From positions 10,736 through 74,735 of the forward strand of contig LSRX01000334.1 of NCBI GenBank assembly GCA_001939145.1: a stretch of DNA of 64,000 nt, given 5' to 3'. Made by a program: the position numbers and the translations under genes. The number at the start of each line of letters is the position of its first letter. Position 1 is the first letter of the stretch. Below are positions 43,570 through 54,439 of this stretch, piece by piece. A model generated the notes under the pieces. That model did not search any database, was not told the origin of the DNA, and saw only the letters and a program-made list of their open reading frames with translations. This DNA comes from Symbiodinium microadriaticum. Lineage: Eukaryota > Sar > Dinophyceae > Suessiales > Symbiodiniaceae.

Positions 43570-43917
43570 TCATGCTGCAGATGAGGGCAGGAAGTTGATG
43601 AGGAGGAGCGAGAGAAGGATGATGCCGACGATGATGATGGCAAGCATGATGGCTACGATGACGAAGATGGCTAGTTGCCGTAGTGACTTGGGTGGGGGTC
43701 GTTGTGATGTGGTAGCCTCAAGGTTGGGCAGTACGATTGGTTCCTCGAGCAGATTGGCAAGCAGCTGCCCTAGCATTTTTTGGCACTGGTCGATTTCCAG
43801 AGCCGTCGTCGGGACGCTGCTGTTAGGTAGGTGCCAATGCTTGTCGTGCGGACTGTGCTGTAGGTTGTCATGGCAGTCAGTCCCTTGTGACGGCGGCTGT
43901 CGTCTTGCTCAGCGCAC
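43570..43917 (-). CDS. Last exon of a C-terminally membrane-anchored protein
   Basis: On the minus strand, an open frame runs from an acceptor-like CTGAG near 43918 to a stop at 43570. It reads PPSQGTDCHDNLQHSPHDKH, then LEIDQCQKMLGQLLANLLEE, then a basic stretch (PPPKSLRQ), and ends with a run of about 28 hydrophobic residues (starting LAIFVIVAIMLAIIIVGII) plus a tail of only six residues. This is the layout of a tail-anchored membrane protein, with the body in the cytosol and insertion by the C-terminus. Upstream exons on the minus strand were not found. The plus-strand ORF over the same bases is Met/Arg-rich and looks like a shadow. Confidence 0.5.
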
Positions 43918-43967
43918 CCAACAACATCCTTCAGCCCCAGGGTTTAGAGTTCAGAGCTTCATTAAAT

Positions 43968-44150
43968 AGGGGCCAAACAACCTACCTACCTTTCAGTATA
44001 GGGTTCCTTATTACCTACCTACCTTTAAGCACAGGGTTCCTTACTACGGTTTCCTGACATAAAGAGTTTAGGGCTTAAATTTTTTAGAGGGCCAAGCAAC
44101 CCACCTACCTTTAAGTATAGGGTTCCTTGTTACGGTTTCCTGACAGAAGC
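43968..44150. repeat. Family L repeat in three copies
   Basis: CTACCTTTAAGTATAGGGTTCC and close variants occur three times, two followed by TTACGGTTTCCTGACA. The block ends directly before the exon candidate at 44151. Confidence 0.6.
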
Positions 44151-44233
44151 TCCCTGCTGTGCCAAGGCCCACGGCCCTCGCCTTCTCCGGCGAACACCCA
44201 GACAGCATCTACGCTGCCACCGAGCACCGAGCT
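44151..44233 (+). CDS. Exon candidate resembling a WD40 repeat strand
   Basis: After an acceptor-like CCTGACAG, the plus strand reads KLPAVPRPTALAFSGEHPDS then IYAATEHRA, similar to the start of a WD40 blade. A possible next exon at 44436 reads VWRGSILDDAGPV. The rest of such a gene was not found, so the family call is tentative. Confidence 0.3.
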
Positions 44234-44344
44234 CAGAGAAGCCTAAAAATTCACATGCAGAGGCAAGACAGAATCTCATAGCTTAAACTAGGGGTCTATA
44301 TAAGTCGATACTAATTTTTTTTGACGGGGGGGGGGGCTGCTCAT

Positions 44345-44405
44345 TCACTATATATGATGGTAGAAGTGTACCCTCAGAACCCTATTCCAATTATTCAGGC
44401 TCCCT
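44345..44405. mobile_element. Family E fragment
   Basis: Right half only: CCTCAGAACCCTATTCCAAT followed by TATTCAGGCTCCC. Confidence 0.35.
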
Positions 44406-44528
44406 TCATTACGGAAGCAGCTCTTCACTCTTCAGGTCTGGCGTGGTAGCATCCTTGATGATGCAGGACCTGTGGGGGGGGGACTCTCCGGGCGGTCCTC
44501 CCGGTTGGGCTTCGTATGCTCGGTGTAT

Positions 44529-44650
44529 CTCCCTGGTTCCTTGTGCTGTGAGGGAATGTGGGAATGGGTTTTTGGGACTGCTTTTTGGGGGACCTTATAA
44601 GGGACTATCCTAGGGATCCATTCCCGCATTCCCTACTAGGAGCCAGGGAG
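44529..44650. mobile_element. Family F element
   Basis: Inverted ends CTCCCTGGTTCC and GGAGCCAGGGAG around GGGACTATCCTAGGGATCC. Confidence 0.65.
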
Positions 44651-44755
44651 TTAAAGCCCGGCAACCCTCATTATCCAAAAGCCTTCAACTCGCTCCCCTA
44701 AACCTTTCGACCCTGACAGGCCCGAACATAAACCGAGTTCTTGTTTTGGGGGCCG

Positions 44756-44836
44756 GTAAATATTTAAGTTTACCCCAGTAGGACAACCATATATTTTACT
44801 ATAGACCCCTATTATGGTAACTTAAATTACATCCCT
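44756..44836. mobile_element. Family K element
   Basis: ATATTTAAGTTTACC to TTATGGTAACTTAAATTACA, an inverted pair with CCATATATT inside. Confidence 0.5.
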
Positions 44837-44970
44837 TAACAAAGAACCCAGTAAAGACGTAAATCCTTGAACCTTACACCCCATCCTGCAGCCCTGACAC
44901 AAGCGAGGCCTTCAAGCTTTAAGCCGCTGATTCCCAAGACCCCCCCCCGGTTTACGCCTTCAACCCCTAA

Positions 44971-45084
44971 CTCCCTGGTTCTTAGTAGGGAATGGGGGAA
45001 TGGATCCCTATGGTAGTCCCTTAAGGTCCCCCAAAAGTAGTCCCAATAATCCATTCCCCCATGCCCTCATAAGGAACCAGGGAG
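44971..45084. mobile_element. Family F element with clear target duplication
   Basis: CTCCCTGGTTCTTAG to GGAACCAGGGAG, flanked by CTAA at 44967-44970 and 45085-45088. Confidence 0.75.
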
Positions 45085-45930
45085 CTAAGCCGTCAACAGA
45101 ACCTATCAGACCTGCGACTTACCCCTGCAACCCCTGAACCTTTTCAGCCGCCGACCGTGAAATCCTTCAGAGCCCTCCGATTGAACCCTTGAGCCCTTGG
45201 ACCCCCAAAAGTCCCCGAAACCTGCAACCCCGAAGGCTTAAAGCCCTAACGCCTTCAAGCCCCGAAGCCCAGACCTAAAGCTTCGAACCTAAACCCCGAA
45301 CCCCCAAGGCCCCCTAAACCCTAAACCCTAAACCCCGAAAAACCCCAAGGCCCCCAAAAAAGTGCCAAAAAACCTCAAAGCCGCCGCGAGGATGGCCGCA
45401 TCCAGTGGAGAAGAGCAGCTTCGGCTTCAAGAAAGGGGGCCGTTCCTTCCTTCCTTTAATGGAAACAGGCTCCCTTTGCTACGGGGTCCCTAGAAGGGGT
45501 AAACTGCAGGATTATGGGTGTCTTGCAGGTTGCAGGGCTGCTACAGAGGGGTTTACAGCCATGAGTGCTTCTTATTAGGCTTTTGAGGATCTTGCGCGTG
45601 AAAGGGGCTTTGAGGGATTAGAGCACGGTTTATCGCAGCTCTGTGAAGGAACTTGCAAGGTCTTCAGGCCCCGATATGCCAGGGTGCTTGTACTACTGTG
45701 TAAGACCGCTCTGAACAAGATTTGCGGGCGGTGTTTGGAGCTAAGGATCCCAAGAGCCTGGAACCCTGAGTTCGGGCCTACTGAGACAAGCCAATACCCA
45801 CCCCTCAGCATCATGTTTTGAAGCATCATGAAAAATGAAAAAAAGCCCTGTTATACGTTAAGGATTTTCAAGGTACGTTCCTCGGGTCAGGGTTGTTGGG
45901 GGGCTCTAGGGGCACAGTACCACTAGGAGA

Positions 45931-46179
45931 ATGAAGACACCAAACACCTCCCTTCCGACACCCGCAAGAACTCTTATCGCTCCCTTCTCAATCCCTGAGA
46001 GAGCCCTTTCAGAGCCATCCCAGATAGCATCGTCGGATCCCATTCGCCTTCTGCGAACCGCGGGGCGGGGCCTCGTCAGTGCCACGGCCGGGGCCCTACT
46101 GCCTGAATCCCCCAGATACCGCAAACGTCGAAGCACAAAAAAGAAAACTGTGAATTCTTGCAAAAGGGTATATATTTAA
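45931..46179 (+). CDS. Exon candidate, basic protein
   Basis: An 82-codon frame beginning MKTPNTSLPTPARTLIAPFS and passing through LLRTAGRGLVSATAGALLPE to a Lys/Arg-rich end. Codon use is GC-richer than the flanks. A minus-strand frame overlaps. No family recognised. Confidence 0.25.
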   Translation: MKTPNTSLPTPARTLIAPFSIPERALSEPSQIASSDPIRLLRTAGRGLVSATAGALLPESPRYRKRRSTKKKTVNSCKRVYI

Positions 46180-46258
46180 GTTACCATAATCAGGAAACCA
46201 TATATTATTTACCATTTAGTATGGTACTATAGATCCCCAATTATGGTAACTTAAATAA
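46168..46258. mobile_element. Family K element
   Basis: ATATTTAAGTTACCATAATC and AATTATGGTAACTTAAAT are near-perfect inverted ends. Confidence 0.6.
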
Positions 46259-46409
46259 AAAGTCCCATATGGAAAGAACCCAGAGAAGCCTCCCTAAACC
46301 CTAAACCCTAAACCCTAACTGAAGACTTGGCACATGCCCTGGGAGACCTCAGGGTTCCTAATTTTGCAGTGGCGCGAAGGCGAAGCAGCCTTTCCTAGCT
46401 CTACAGGCC

Positions 46410-46505
46410 CCCGGTTTTAGGGCTTAGGGCTTTAGGGTTTTAGGGTTTTGGGTTTTAGGGTCTTAGGGTTTTAGGGTATAGGGTTGAGGGTTTCAGGGTT
46501 TAAGC
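46410..46505 (+). repeat. TTTAGGG-type block
   Basis: Mainly TTTTAGGG and TTAGGGC units. Confidence 0.75.
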
Positions 46506-46885
46506 ACATGGCATGTGAAGTCCACACAGGAGGCCGGCTTGGTCCAAGCCTGGAAAGGTGCGATGCCGGGTTCTGACTCTATGGGGGGTCCCTTCAAGGT
46601 ATTCCCGTTTTCAGAGTCTAGGGAGGAGCACCCGCAGGGAAGGTTGCCAGAAGGGCGGGAAGTTCAGTCCTGCTCTTCTCAGATTGAATTTGATGCTTCT
46701 TTGTGATGGGATCTCTGCCCCTGTTTGGTCAGCAAAACCCTAAACACAAAGCCCTAAACCCTCAACACTAAACCCTAGATCCTAAACCGAAACTTGGGAA
46801 GGCACTGGCGACCTCAGCTGGCAGAGAGAATACGGCGAGAAGGCGCCCAGCTCAGCCGCCTTGCTTTGAAGGTCCTGAGGCTAAT

Positions 46886-47255
46886 ATAGTACCCTAAATA
46901 GTAGGATCCGTATTATAAGGACCCCTAAACCCTAAACCCTAAATAGTAGGATCCTTATGAGGACCCCCACCCAAAATAAGGTACCCTCAATTATTGTGGG
47001 ATCCTTATTATAAGGACCCCCAAAAACAAGGGTACCCTAAATAGTAGGATCCTTATTATAAGGAGCCCCAAAACTAAGGTACGCTAGGATCCTTGCTATA
47101 AGGACCCAAACTAAGGTACCCTAAATAGTAGGATCCTTGCTATAAGGACCCCCAAAATATGGTACCCTAAACAGTAGGATCCTTATTATAAGGACCCCCA
47201 AAATGAGGTACCCTAAATAGTAGGATCCTTATTATAGTAGGATCCTTATTATGAG
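46886..47255. repeat. Tandem array of family G core units
   Basis: About seven imperfect units of roughly 45-55 bp, each with GTACCCTAAATAGTAGGATCC then TTATTATAAGGACCCCCA. The terminal TTTCGGAAA repeats of family G are absent, so only the element centre has been multiplied. One unit is broken by CCCTAAA repeats at 46920. Confidence 0.75.
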
Positions 47256-47804
47256 GCTTCGAAAGCAGCTTGATGGTAGGGTTACAAGTAGGACAACTGT
47301 ACTTACAACCTATATATTATTAGTTATGCTCTATACTTACTAAGTCCCATGATCCTCCAAGTGAGTAGCTTGAATTCTGGTATGAGCGTGCCTGCGTAAG
47401 AAGTGAGGCCTCAAGTTCGCGCGGAAGAGTTTCTCTCTTAAGCAAGTCGCCAGACCCTATATACCTACCCTCCAACCCGTAAACCCGGCAGCTGGCGCGA
47501 TCCATCCGCGCCCTCAACCTTCAAGCGTGAACTCACAAGCCCCAAAGCCCAACACGACCACAAGCCCGAAAACTGCCCCTACGCCCCAAAGCCCGAAGCC
47601 CACCAAGCCCCAAATCCCCCAAAACCCTGAAACACGCAAACCTTTAAACCCGAAAACCCGAGACCATGCAGTCCCGATACGAAGCCCACCTTCTGCCAGC
47701 GCAGGTCAGCTTTCAAGCCAGGTCCATCTGATGAAAATCTCGAACCTCTCAGTGCTTAGAGTTTCCAGCTTTAGGAGTTTTGTTAGGGGTCACTTTTTGC
47801 TAAG

Positions 47805-48165
47805 AAACCCTAAGCCCTAAAACCCTAAACCCTAAAACCCTAAAACCTAAACCCCAAAACCCTAAAAGCCTAAACCCTAAAACCCTATTCGTGGGGTCTC
47901 CGAGAGTAGAAATCGAAAGTTGGGCGCAGGTCCTTGACCTGATCCCGGCTGGGGGATCCGTCTTAGTGGTGAGCAAGCAGGAGGCCGCTCCCCTTGAGGG
48001 TTTTTTGAAGGGTTTTAGGGGGTTTAGGGGTTGGGAGGGATAGGGGTTTAGGGTTTTTAGGGGTTTAGGGCTTTAGGGCTTTTAGGGGTTTTGGGTGGCT
48101 TTTTAGGGCTTTTAGGGGGTTTAGGGGTTTCGGGGTTTAGGGGGTTTAGGGTTTAGGGTTTATTG
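47805..48165. repeat. CCCTAAA block facing a TTTAGGG block
   Basis: CCCTAAA at 47805-47890 and TTTAGGG at 48000-48165 around a short GC-rich island. Confidence 0.75.
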
Positions 48166-49429
48166 GAGTCTCGCCCTTGAGGGATTTCCAAGGATCCGAG
48201 ATTTAAGTTTCCCTTTTTACAGGGTCTTATTAGGGTTTGGGAGAGTTCGTTTGAGGGTTCCCTTTGACGAGGGTGCTTCCATGTAGTCTTGCACTTGGAT
48301 TCTTTTCGGGTCGCAGTAGTTGCAGGGAGGCTAAGAGTGCTGGGGGCAGATTTGACAACGTTTGGGAAAACGGAATGCCCACGCATGTTTCTGCTTGGCG
48401 GCGTGAAGGCTGCAATCCGTTCGATGAATTTCACAGATCCCTGAGCGGTTCCTTCGAGGTTTGTGGAAGCTGGCAGACAGGGCTAGCGGCTAAAGAGCAG
48501 GTCGGCTAAGTGGAACTATGGGCATGCCAATTATTGGAGTGATCCTACTTATAGTACTTACGTCCCCTTAGTCCTTTAAGTAGAAAACGCCTCTGCCCGA
48601 CGTCCGCCGACTCAATGCGAACAATGACACTGGCCTCACTCGAGGCTAGATGCGACGATCCTTCTAGTCTATGCCGAACATTCGCACGAAGTGTTATTGA
48701 TCCTGCGATTTTCGGCACGTGCACGAACAAAATCACACGCATGCGCTATGCTGCTTGTCTTTATGAGGTACTTCAGCCCCACTTGAAAAGCTGATGTGAA
48801 TCGCTTGTGCCTGCAGCATCAGCAAGGTTGAGTCCAGAAGCCTGGCAGGAAAGCAGGAGTGGCAGGGTCCCCAGTTCAGTGTTTGAGCTGCTAACATGTC
48901 GGAAAGCAGCACGCAAGTCCATCATAAGAGGTTCACTCAAAGGCTTCTCCATTTCTCCACGAGCTTCGAAATTCAGAGCTTCGTGTGGCGACTTGGTGAG
49001 TCACCTCTCTGAATCGCAGAGAGATGGATGGGATGTGGAGATTTCGAAAACCACCGGATCCGCGGTGAACCGAGTACGCACAAGATGTGCAGGATATGTG
49101 CACATGTGTTGGAAATTCCCTTTCGGTAAACCAATATATGGCCAGGTATACGGACTTACATGCAATCATGTTACAGAGATATCGATGTGCATTCGGGTAT
49201 AGACTTGTGTGATTCTTTACCGGGGTTCCCACATGTCTACAAAGACGCTGTGAAAGGTGAGGTTTGGCCTCCGGCATTCTGTGATCGCCGAGGCAAGTCA
49301 GCAGCAAAGACGTCGACAAGCAGGCGAGCGCTGGTGGTTATTTTTTGCAAGGTTGGCATGACAGGCTGCCGGGCCCGGAGACCTTTTACAAATTAGAATA
49401 TGGCTTTGGGGTGTGTATTACATAATTAT

Positions 49430-49432
49430 ACA

Positions 49433-49471
<39 letters not shown>

Positions 49472-49565
49472 CATACATACATACATACATACATACATAC
49501 ATACATACATACACTAGTATAGTATAGTATAGTATAGTATAGTACAGTATAGTATAGTATAGTTG
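49430..49565. repeat. TA, CATA and TATAG microsatellites
   Basis: (TA)n to 49466, (CATA)n to 49512, then (TATAG)n to 49562. Confidence 0.9.
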
Positions 49566-49612
49566 GGTCGCTTGGAAGTGAGAGGCCGAGTACGTTGCGG
49601 CGGCTTCGGTAG

Positions 49613-50026
49613 ATGGACATGCGCGGCACTCAGAGCTTCAGCTGGGCCTGGGATTCCCGGGCCAGGCTCGAGGAGTGGAAAACCTTGTGTGCGCTCTGGC
49701 CGCATGGGACTTTCCGAAAATAAGGGGTACCTTACGTTGGGGGTCCTTATAGTAAGGATCCTATTATTTGGGGTATGATATTAGGGTGCCCTATTTTCGG
49801 AAACCCCACCTGCGGGTTTACCTGGACCCCAAATAACCTACCGTTTTTGGGTTCCTGAATACAATGTCTTTATATAAGTCCTTAAGAATGTAGGTTCCTT
49901 GGGGTTGAGGTAGGGTTTAGGGATTTGTCGCTTCAAGACGTGAAGAGCTTGTCCAAGACCGCTGCTTCATGAGAACTCATTGTTGGCAAAGCAGTGCTCT
50001 GGAAAACTTTCTGACATGCTCCAGGT
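49613..50026 (+). CDS. Hypothetical protein, two exon candidates
   Basis: Exon 49613-49707, after acceptor GGTAG, reads MDMRGTQSFSWAWDSRARLE then EWKTLCALWPH, convincing protein. It is followed directly by a family G palindromic element. A second island, 49921-50026, reads RREELVQDRCFMRTHCWQSS and ends at a GT donor (CCAG/GTGTGC). Another frame over the same bases (LQDVKSLSKTAAS then stop) is also possible. The gene may continue to the exons at 50650-51154. Confidence 0.4.
49706..49808. mobile_element. Family G element after an exon
   Basis: GGGACTTTCCGAAAATAAGG to TATTTTCGGAAACCCC. Begins at the end of the exon 49613-49707. Confidence 0.65.
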
Positions 50027-50649
50027 GTGCGTGATGGCAGTGTCAGAGGCATGGAAGTGCTGGGCGGAGGTGTTGAGCATCGTGTTGCAGAGACCACTTG
50101 AAGATCTTAATTTTATTGCTATAACCTGATTAGCACCCCTCCCCGGCCATCAAGTTCATGAAGGTTCAGAAGCAACCACAGAAACCCCAAGTCTCAAGCA
50201 TGTTCTTTCGCAGCTCCGAGGGAAGTTCGACTGGGATGGCCTACCTTACTTTTCCGTTTGCACAAACACCTGGGTCTAAGTCCTGCGAGCCTGTTGCTTC
50301 CGACAGGGTGCTGACACTTCGACAGTGCAGATGCTCGGATGCATTTGGGCACCTAAGTCGAACTCCCGGACCTACTGCACCCAGTATCGGGCCTACAATT
50401 TTCACTACATCTCGCTACTATTCCCCAGGGTTCCTTAGCTTAAATGTAGTAATACTACACCCTCGGCCCAGATATGCCAGGGAAACTCAGCTTCGGGGCT
50501 GGCTCAGAAGCGTCGTAGAAAAGCAGCTTGGGTTTTGGCGGGTTTTAAGGGTGTTGCAGGGGTGGTGTAGGGGTAGGGCAGGGTAGGGAGGGGCATTTGC
50601 ACGGCCATGGCTCAGAATCCGCTGACCCACATCTAACCATCCTCACCTG

Positions 50650-51154
50650 GGCTCCTCACCTGGAGGGATTTTTGGTGGCTTCGGAGTTTTCGCAAAGTGG
50701 GTTCCAGAAGCCCAGGAAGCTGGACTCCAGCGGCAAAGTGGTCGACAAGGCACTGTCAAGAAAGAAAAGGAGGGGTTCAGAAAGCTGAGGAGGTCCAGGA
50801 GCATTTTTAATGTGGGATGTCGAATTTCCGGGCTAGTGCTGCGGAGGCTTAAAGGTTTTATGGCCCTCCATTTCGCGTATGCACAAGCCCGAATGCCGGA
50901 AGAGCGGCTCAAGTTGCAGTTGTTCGCAGAAGGCCAGTAACTGGGTCCTTGTTGGATACCATTTTACATTTTTGTTATGATGAAACCCTAACAAGGATTA
51001 AAAATGATCATTTTTAATATGGTCCCAACAGGGAACCAGGTAAGACCAGGGCTTTACACCCGTGCAAAGTACCCCCCCGGCGACCCGGAAGGCCGAGTAT
51101 TCTTTCGGCCCAGCGGTGGGCTCTGGCTCCACCATGATCGTGGACGCCCCTTGA
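50650..51154 (+). CDS. Hypothetical protein, 3' exons around a family B element
   Basis: An open plus frame from about 50670 to 50936 passes through FRKLRRSRSIFNVGCRISGL, FMALHFAYAQARMPEERLKL and LFAEG. It is interrupted by a family B element (50941-51039). Removing 50937-51069 as a GT-AG intron continues the frame as PPATRKAEYSFGPAVGSGST then MIVDAP and a stop at 51152-51154. Other acceptors (51039, 51049) give an immediate stop or a less convincing tail, so the 3' splice site is inferred. No family recognised. The minus-strand ORF at 50643-50912 is taken as a shadow. Confidence 0.4.
50941..51039. mobile_element. Family B element, complete
   Basis: Inverted ends CTGGGTCCTTGTTGGATACC and GGTCCCAACAGGGAACCAG; nearly the same as the copy at 41783. 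Flanked by GTAA (50937-50940 and 51040-51043). Confidence 0.85.
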
Positions 51155-51591
51155 AAGGAGGGCTTAATTTAAGGGGGCTTTGGGGGTTGAGGGTTGAGGT
51201 GTTTTGGGTTTTGGGGTTTGGGGATTTAGGAGGTTTAGCGGTGTGGGGTTGAGAGTTAAGGTTGTTGCGTGGTTGGTTTGATCAGAAGTTAGTGCTGTTT
51301 CAGAGGTTTCGATTTCTTCAAATTCTTTCTTGCCAAAGGGTGTTGTGGAGTTTGAGGTGATTCGGGGGCAGGATTGCAGGCAACTCCTGGCAGAGCCGGC
51401 GCGATCTTCTCCTTCTTGTTCGTGGCAACCCTTTTTGTCACCCCTTAAATCTTCCAAGACTTATAATAGTAACCGTTACTTAAAAGGACGTATGGTCGTA
51501 TAGTATTTTTTACTTAAAAGACTTATAGTAATATAGTAACCTTTACTTAAAGCGACTTCTAGTAATGTAGTATCCTTTACTTCAAGACCCG

Positions 51592-51720
51592 TTGCGGCGG
51601 CCGCCGTCGTTCTTCCGCCGGTTCTGGGAGAGATGTCTCCCATCCCAGGCTCACCTGGTCGTGCTGCAGGATGATACCGTCTCCTCGCACACGTTTTGCC
51701 TGGGCCCCAGACAGAAGAAG
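51592..51720 (+). CDS. Exon candidate
   Basis: GC-rich island reading RRPPSFFRRFWERCLPSQAH then LVVLQDDTVSSHTFCLG, in marked contrast to the AT-rich repeat before it (tandem ACTTATAGTAA-like units at 51460-51585). Preceded by CAAG and followed by a GC donor-like GGGCCCC. The parent gene is unknown. Confidence 0.35.
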
Positions 51721-52252
51721 AGGGGTGGCTGGAAACATGTAAGACAGTGTTGGCTAGCTGGGCCTTTGGGATAATGTAGATATTAGATTTCCCTTCATGG
51801 AGCTAACAGGATCTTATTTACTTACACCACATGTTTGCAGGGCTTTTTACAGAAAAAGCCTAGTTAGCACAAGAGTGGAGTGCAGGTGTCGAACCTGCCC
51901 AGCTGAGAAATGCTTAGCTCGGCCTTCTCCTCAGTTGGGGAAGAGAACCTCGCAAGCTCCTGCAGAGTTCCCCAAAACCTAGGCAAAAGAAAAAAAACAT
52001 GCCAAAAAAATGATCATGGGCTAGGATCATCTAAGAATCCACAATAAAAGTGGTAAAGAGCCCCCCCCCCCCCCCNTGTTTGGCCAGGTGGCAGTGGGAG
52101 CGGCGCCAGCGAGTCCGTGGAGCTCCCGAAGGCCCCTCTTGTACTACTCGGGTTGATGATATATATATCCTTAGCATAACCTTAAGGGCCCTAAACTATG
52201 AGAACTATGGTAGATTCCCTATTATGGGTCATGCAGGATTTATATCATCAAC

Positions 52253-52254
52253 CG

Positions 52255-52291
<37 letters not shown>

Positions 52292-52292
52292 T
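52253..52292. repeat. (CT)n microsatellite
   Basis: About 15 CT units; a shorter (CT)n lies at 40593-40618. Confidence 0.85.
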
Positions 52293-53036
52293 TCTCCCTT
52301 TGCTGCCCTTTCCGGTTCGGAACTACCTATGGTTTTGCATCGTTTTCTTATAGTATAACTCCAGGCGATGAAGATAGGAATAGAACACCTTATATTCTGG
52401 TTCTAAGGGCGGCGAAGACTCTTGCTTCACGAGAGCCTGGAATCGGAGAGCATGTACGCCTGTACCCATCATACTGACACCCAGTGCATGCGAGCTGCTT
52501 TCAAGATGTCCTTTGCTGACCCTCTGGTCTCCATCATACCAAAGTAAGCTGCTACAGTGCGCAGCTATAGCTTTACTCAGGATCCTATACCCGAAATCCC
52601 GAAACCCTTAGAATGGATCTGCTCCCGGCACGCAGAAAAGAAAAGGATCTAAGACTTGCCCCCTCGCAACACCAAATCCGCAAACCCCCAACCCAAAGCC
52701 CTACGCAACCGCAAGCAAAGGGATCCAAACCAGTAGATCCCTACAACAACAGTATACGGACCTACCAAAATCCCCAAATAAAGCGCTAGAGAACTTGTGA
52801 GGACCTATCTGATAAAACTCGCTGCTATGAATGCGTTGACTGTCAGGGATGCCAATTTGTAGGTGGAACAAAAACCATGAGATATCTCCCTGAGGGTGGC
52901 TCCTGGAGGCTGCAGCCATGGCAGCACCTCGGCTCAAAAAATCGTCATATCGGCCGTGGAAGTTTGTGTTTCTGCCCCCCCCCCCCCTGGTTTTTGGAGA
53001 GTTTCCGATGGACTTTGCCAAGGAGCTTTGAGCTCA

Positions 53037-54058
53037 GATCGCCTCGACCCGACTGCAGGGCACTGCACGCGATGTCTGACAGACGCCCAAAGGCAAGCCT
53101 TTCTTCACAAAGCAGTCTATAATAGGGCTACTATTAAGGGCCCTAAATATCAATCCAAATATGTTGCTCTTCTTTGTCGCTTCTTCCTCCATCATCCCAG
53201 CCCCAGGCATACCAAGGGCGTCTTCGCAGTCACCAATGGCAAGTCCACCACGGTCTTCAGCATCGGGTCCAAAGGCTCGGGGAAGCGACCACCACGCGCA
53301 AGCGGTGTTGGGGCTTCAGGGCCAAAATTTGTAGGGGGTTTAGGGTTCATGATTCTGGTTTAGTATAGAGTCTTAGCTATTCATTGGAAATTAGGAAATT
53401 ATGGCTTAGGGTCTCAGGGTTGAGCGTACGAGCCGGGTTTTGAAACAGAAACTCGGAGCCTGACATGGATGGCCTCTTCAAGTCTTCGGCATGAGCCTCC
53501 GCCGTGATGCCCTGATGCAGCCGCATCCTTCGAGTGTTAGTTGCAGGAATCTCTGATTTTGCATCTTGATACCCACAGAAGCTGGCTTGGCCAGGTTTGA
53601 AGCAGCTGAAAACATTGGACGGCGCCGCTTGGCAGAAGTCTGTAGGTGGGACCATGTAAGACCCTGTAACAGGAGCTTTGACGAAGGAATAGTCAAACGG
53701 GATTTTTCGTGCTTCCCCCTTTTCTGACTGAAAGACTCCTGGCACTCACAGGAGACGGTGGTGGGTCCCGTCTTTGGGGTCAAGGACGACGAGACCGGAC
53801 AGCTCGTGGCATTGGCCATGACCAAACCCGAGGCAAGTTAGGAGAATTCGGTTCTTGGCTAGAACCTCCCGAGCCACTCCGTGGCGTCGGGTTCAGCGAG
53901 CGACATGTTGTCAACAAGTGGCCCTTCGTCTCGCCCTTTTCGTCTCTCGTACTTCCCACTTCCCATCATCCAATCTCCGGGCAGGCGACGCAGATTCAGC
54001 TCATGGACCCTGCATCCGGCAACGTCCAGCCCGCTGCGGGGGAGCTGAGTGGGCCCAG
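53037..54058 (+). CDS. Hypothetical protein, four exons
   Basis: Exons: about 53037-53118 (LDPTAGHCTRCLTDAQRQAF), 53217-53297 (GVFAVTNGKSTTVFSIGSKG), 53752-53832 (ETVVGPVFGVKDDETGQLVA) and 53985-54058 (ATQIQLMDPASGNVQPAAGE). The intron 53833-53984 is GC-AG and joins TKPE to ATQI in phase, with GC repeated at both borders. The intron 53298-53751 is GC-AG by inference. A GA donor follows at 54059, so the gene continues. The beta-rich alternating pattern suggests a small beta-sheet domain, perhaps lipid- or membrane-related, but I do not recognise it. The minus-strand frame 53377-53745 is treated as a shadow. Confidence 0.5.
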
Positions 54059-54082
54059 GAGTCCTGGGTTTGGGGGGCTTAT

Positions 54083-54144
54083 AGAATATAATATAAGATA
54101 CAATATATAATATAGTATAAAATATAATATATACTATAAAATAT

Positions 54145-54178
<34 letters not shown>
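54083..54178. repeat. AT-rich repeat with (TA)n
   Basis: ATAATATAA-type units then (TA)n, beginning shortly after the GA donor at 54059. Confidence 0.85.
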
Positions 54179-54181
<3 letters not shown>

Positions 54182-54362
54182 GACGGGTCATCACGAGGAA
54201 GAAAGAGAACAAGGCAGAGATAGGGCTTCAGTTGACTTACCGAGCGCACAGAGACCATCGCGAGCTTGCTGAATCTCTGCAGTCGTCGGGTTCGCACCGC
54301 GACAAAAATTCTGCGAGTTCTGACTCTTTGTTACACATCAGCTGTCAGCCCATCCAAAAGCC

Positions 54363-54363
54363 G

Positions 54364-54395
<32 letters not shown>

Positions 54396-54422
54396 ATGAT
54401 GATGATGATGACGATGATGATG
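54363..54422. repeat. (GAT)n microsatellite
   Basis: About 19 units with one TTA break. Confidence 0.9.
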
Positions 54423-54439
54423 CCCACGAGGATGATTTT

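Noticed and set aside
48807-49319. Overlapping 131-codon plus and 128-codon minus ORFs
   Set aside because: Neither product is convincing and neither is framed by clear splice sites.
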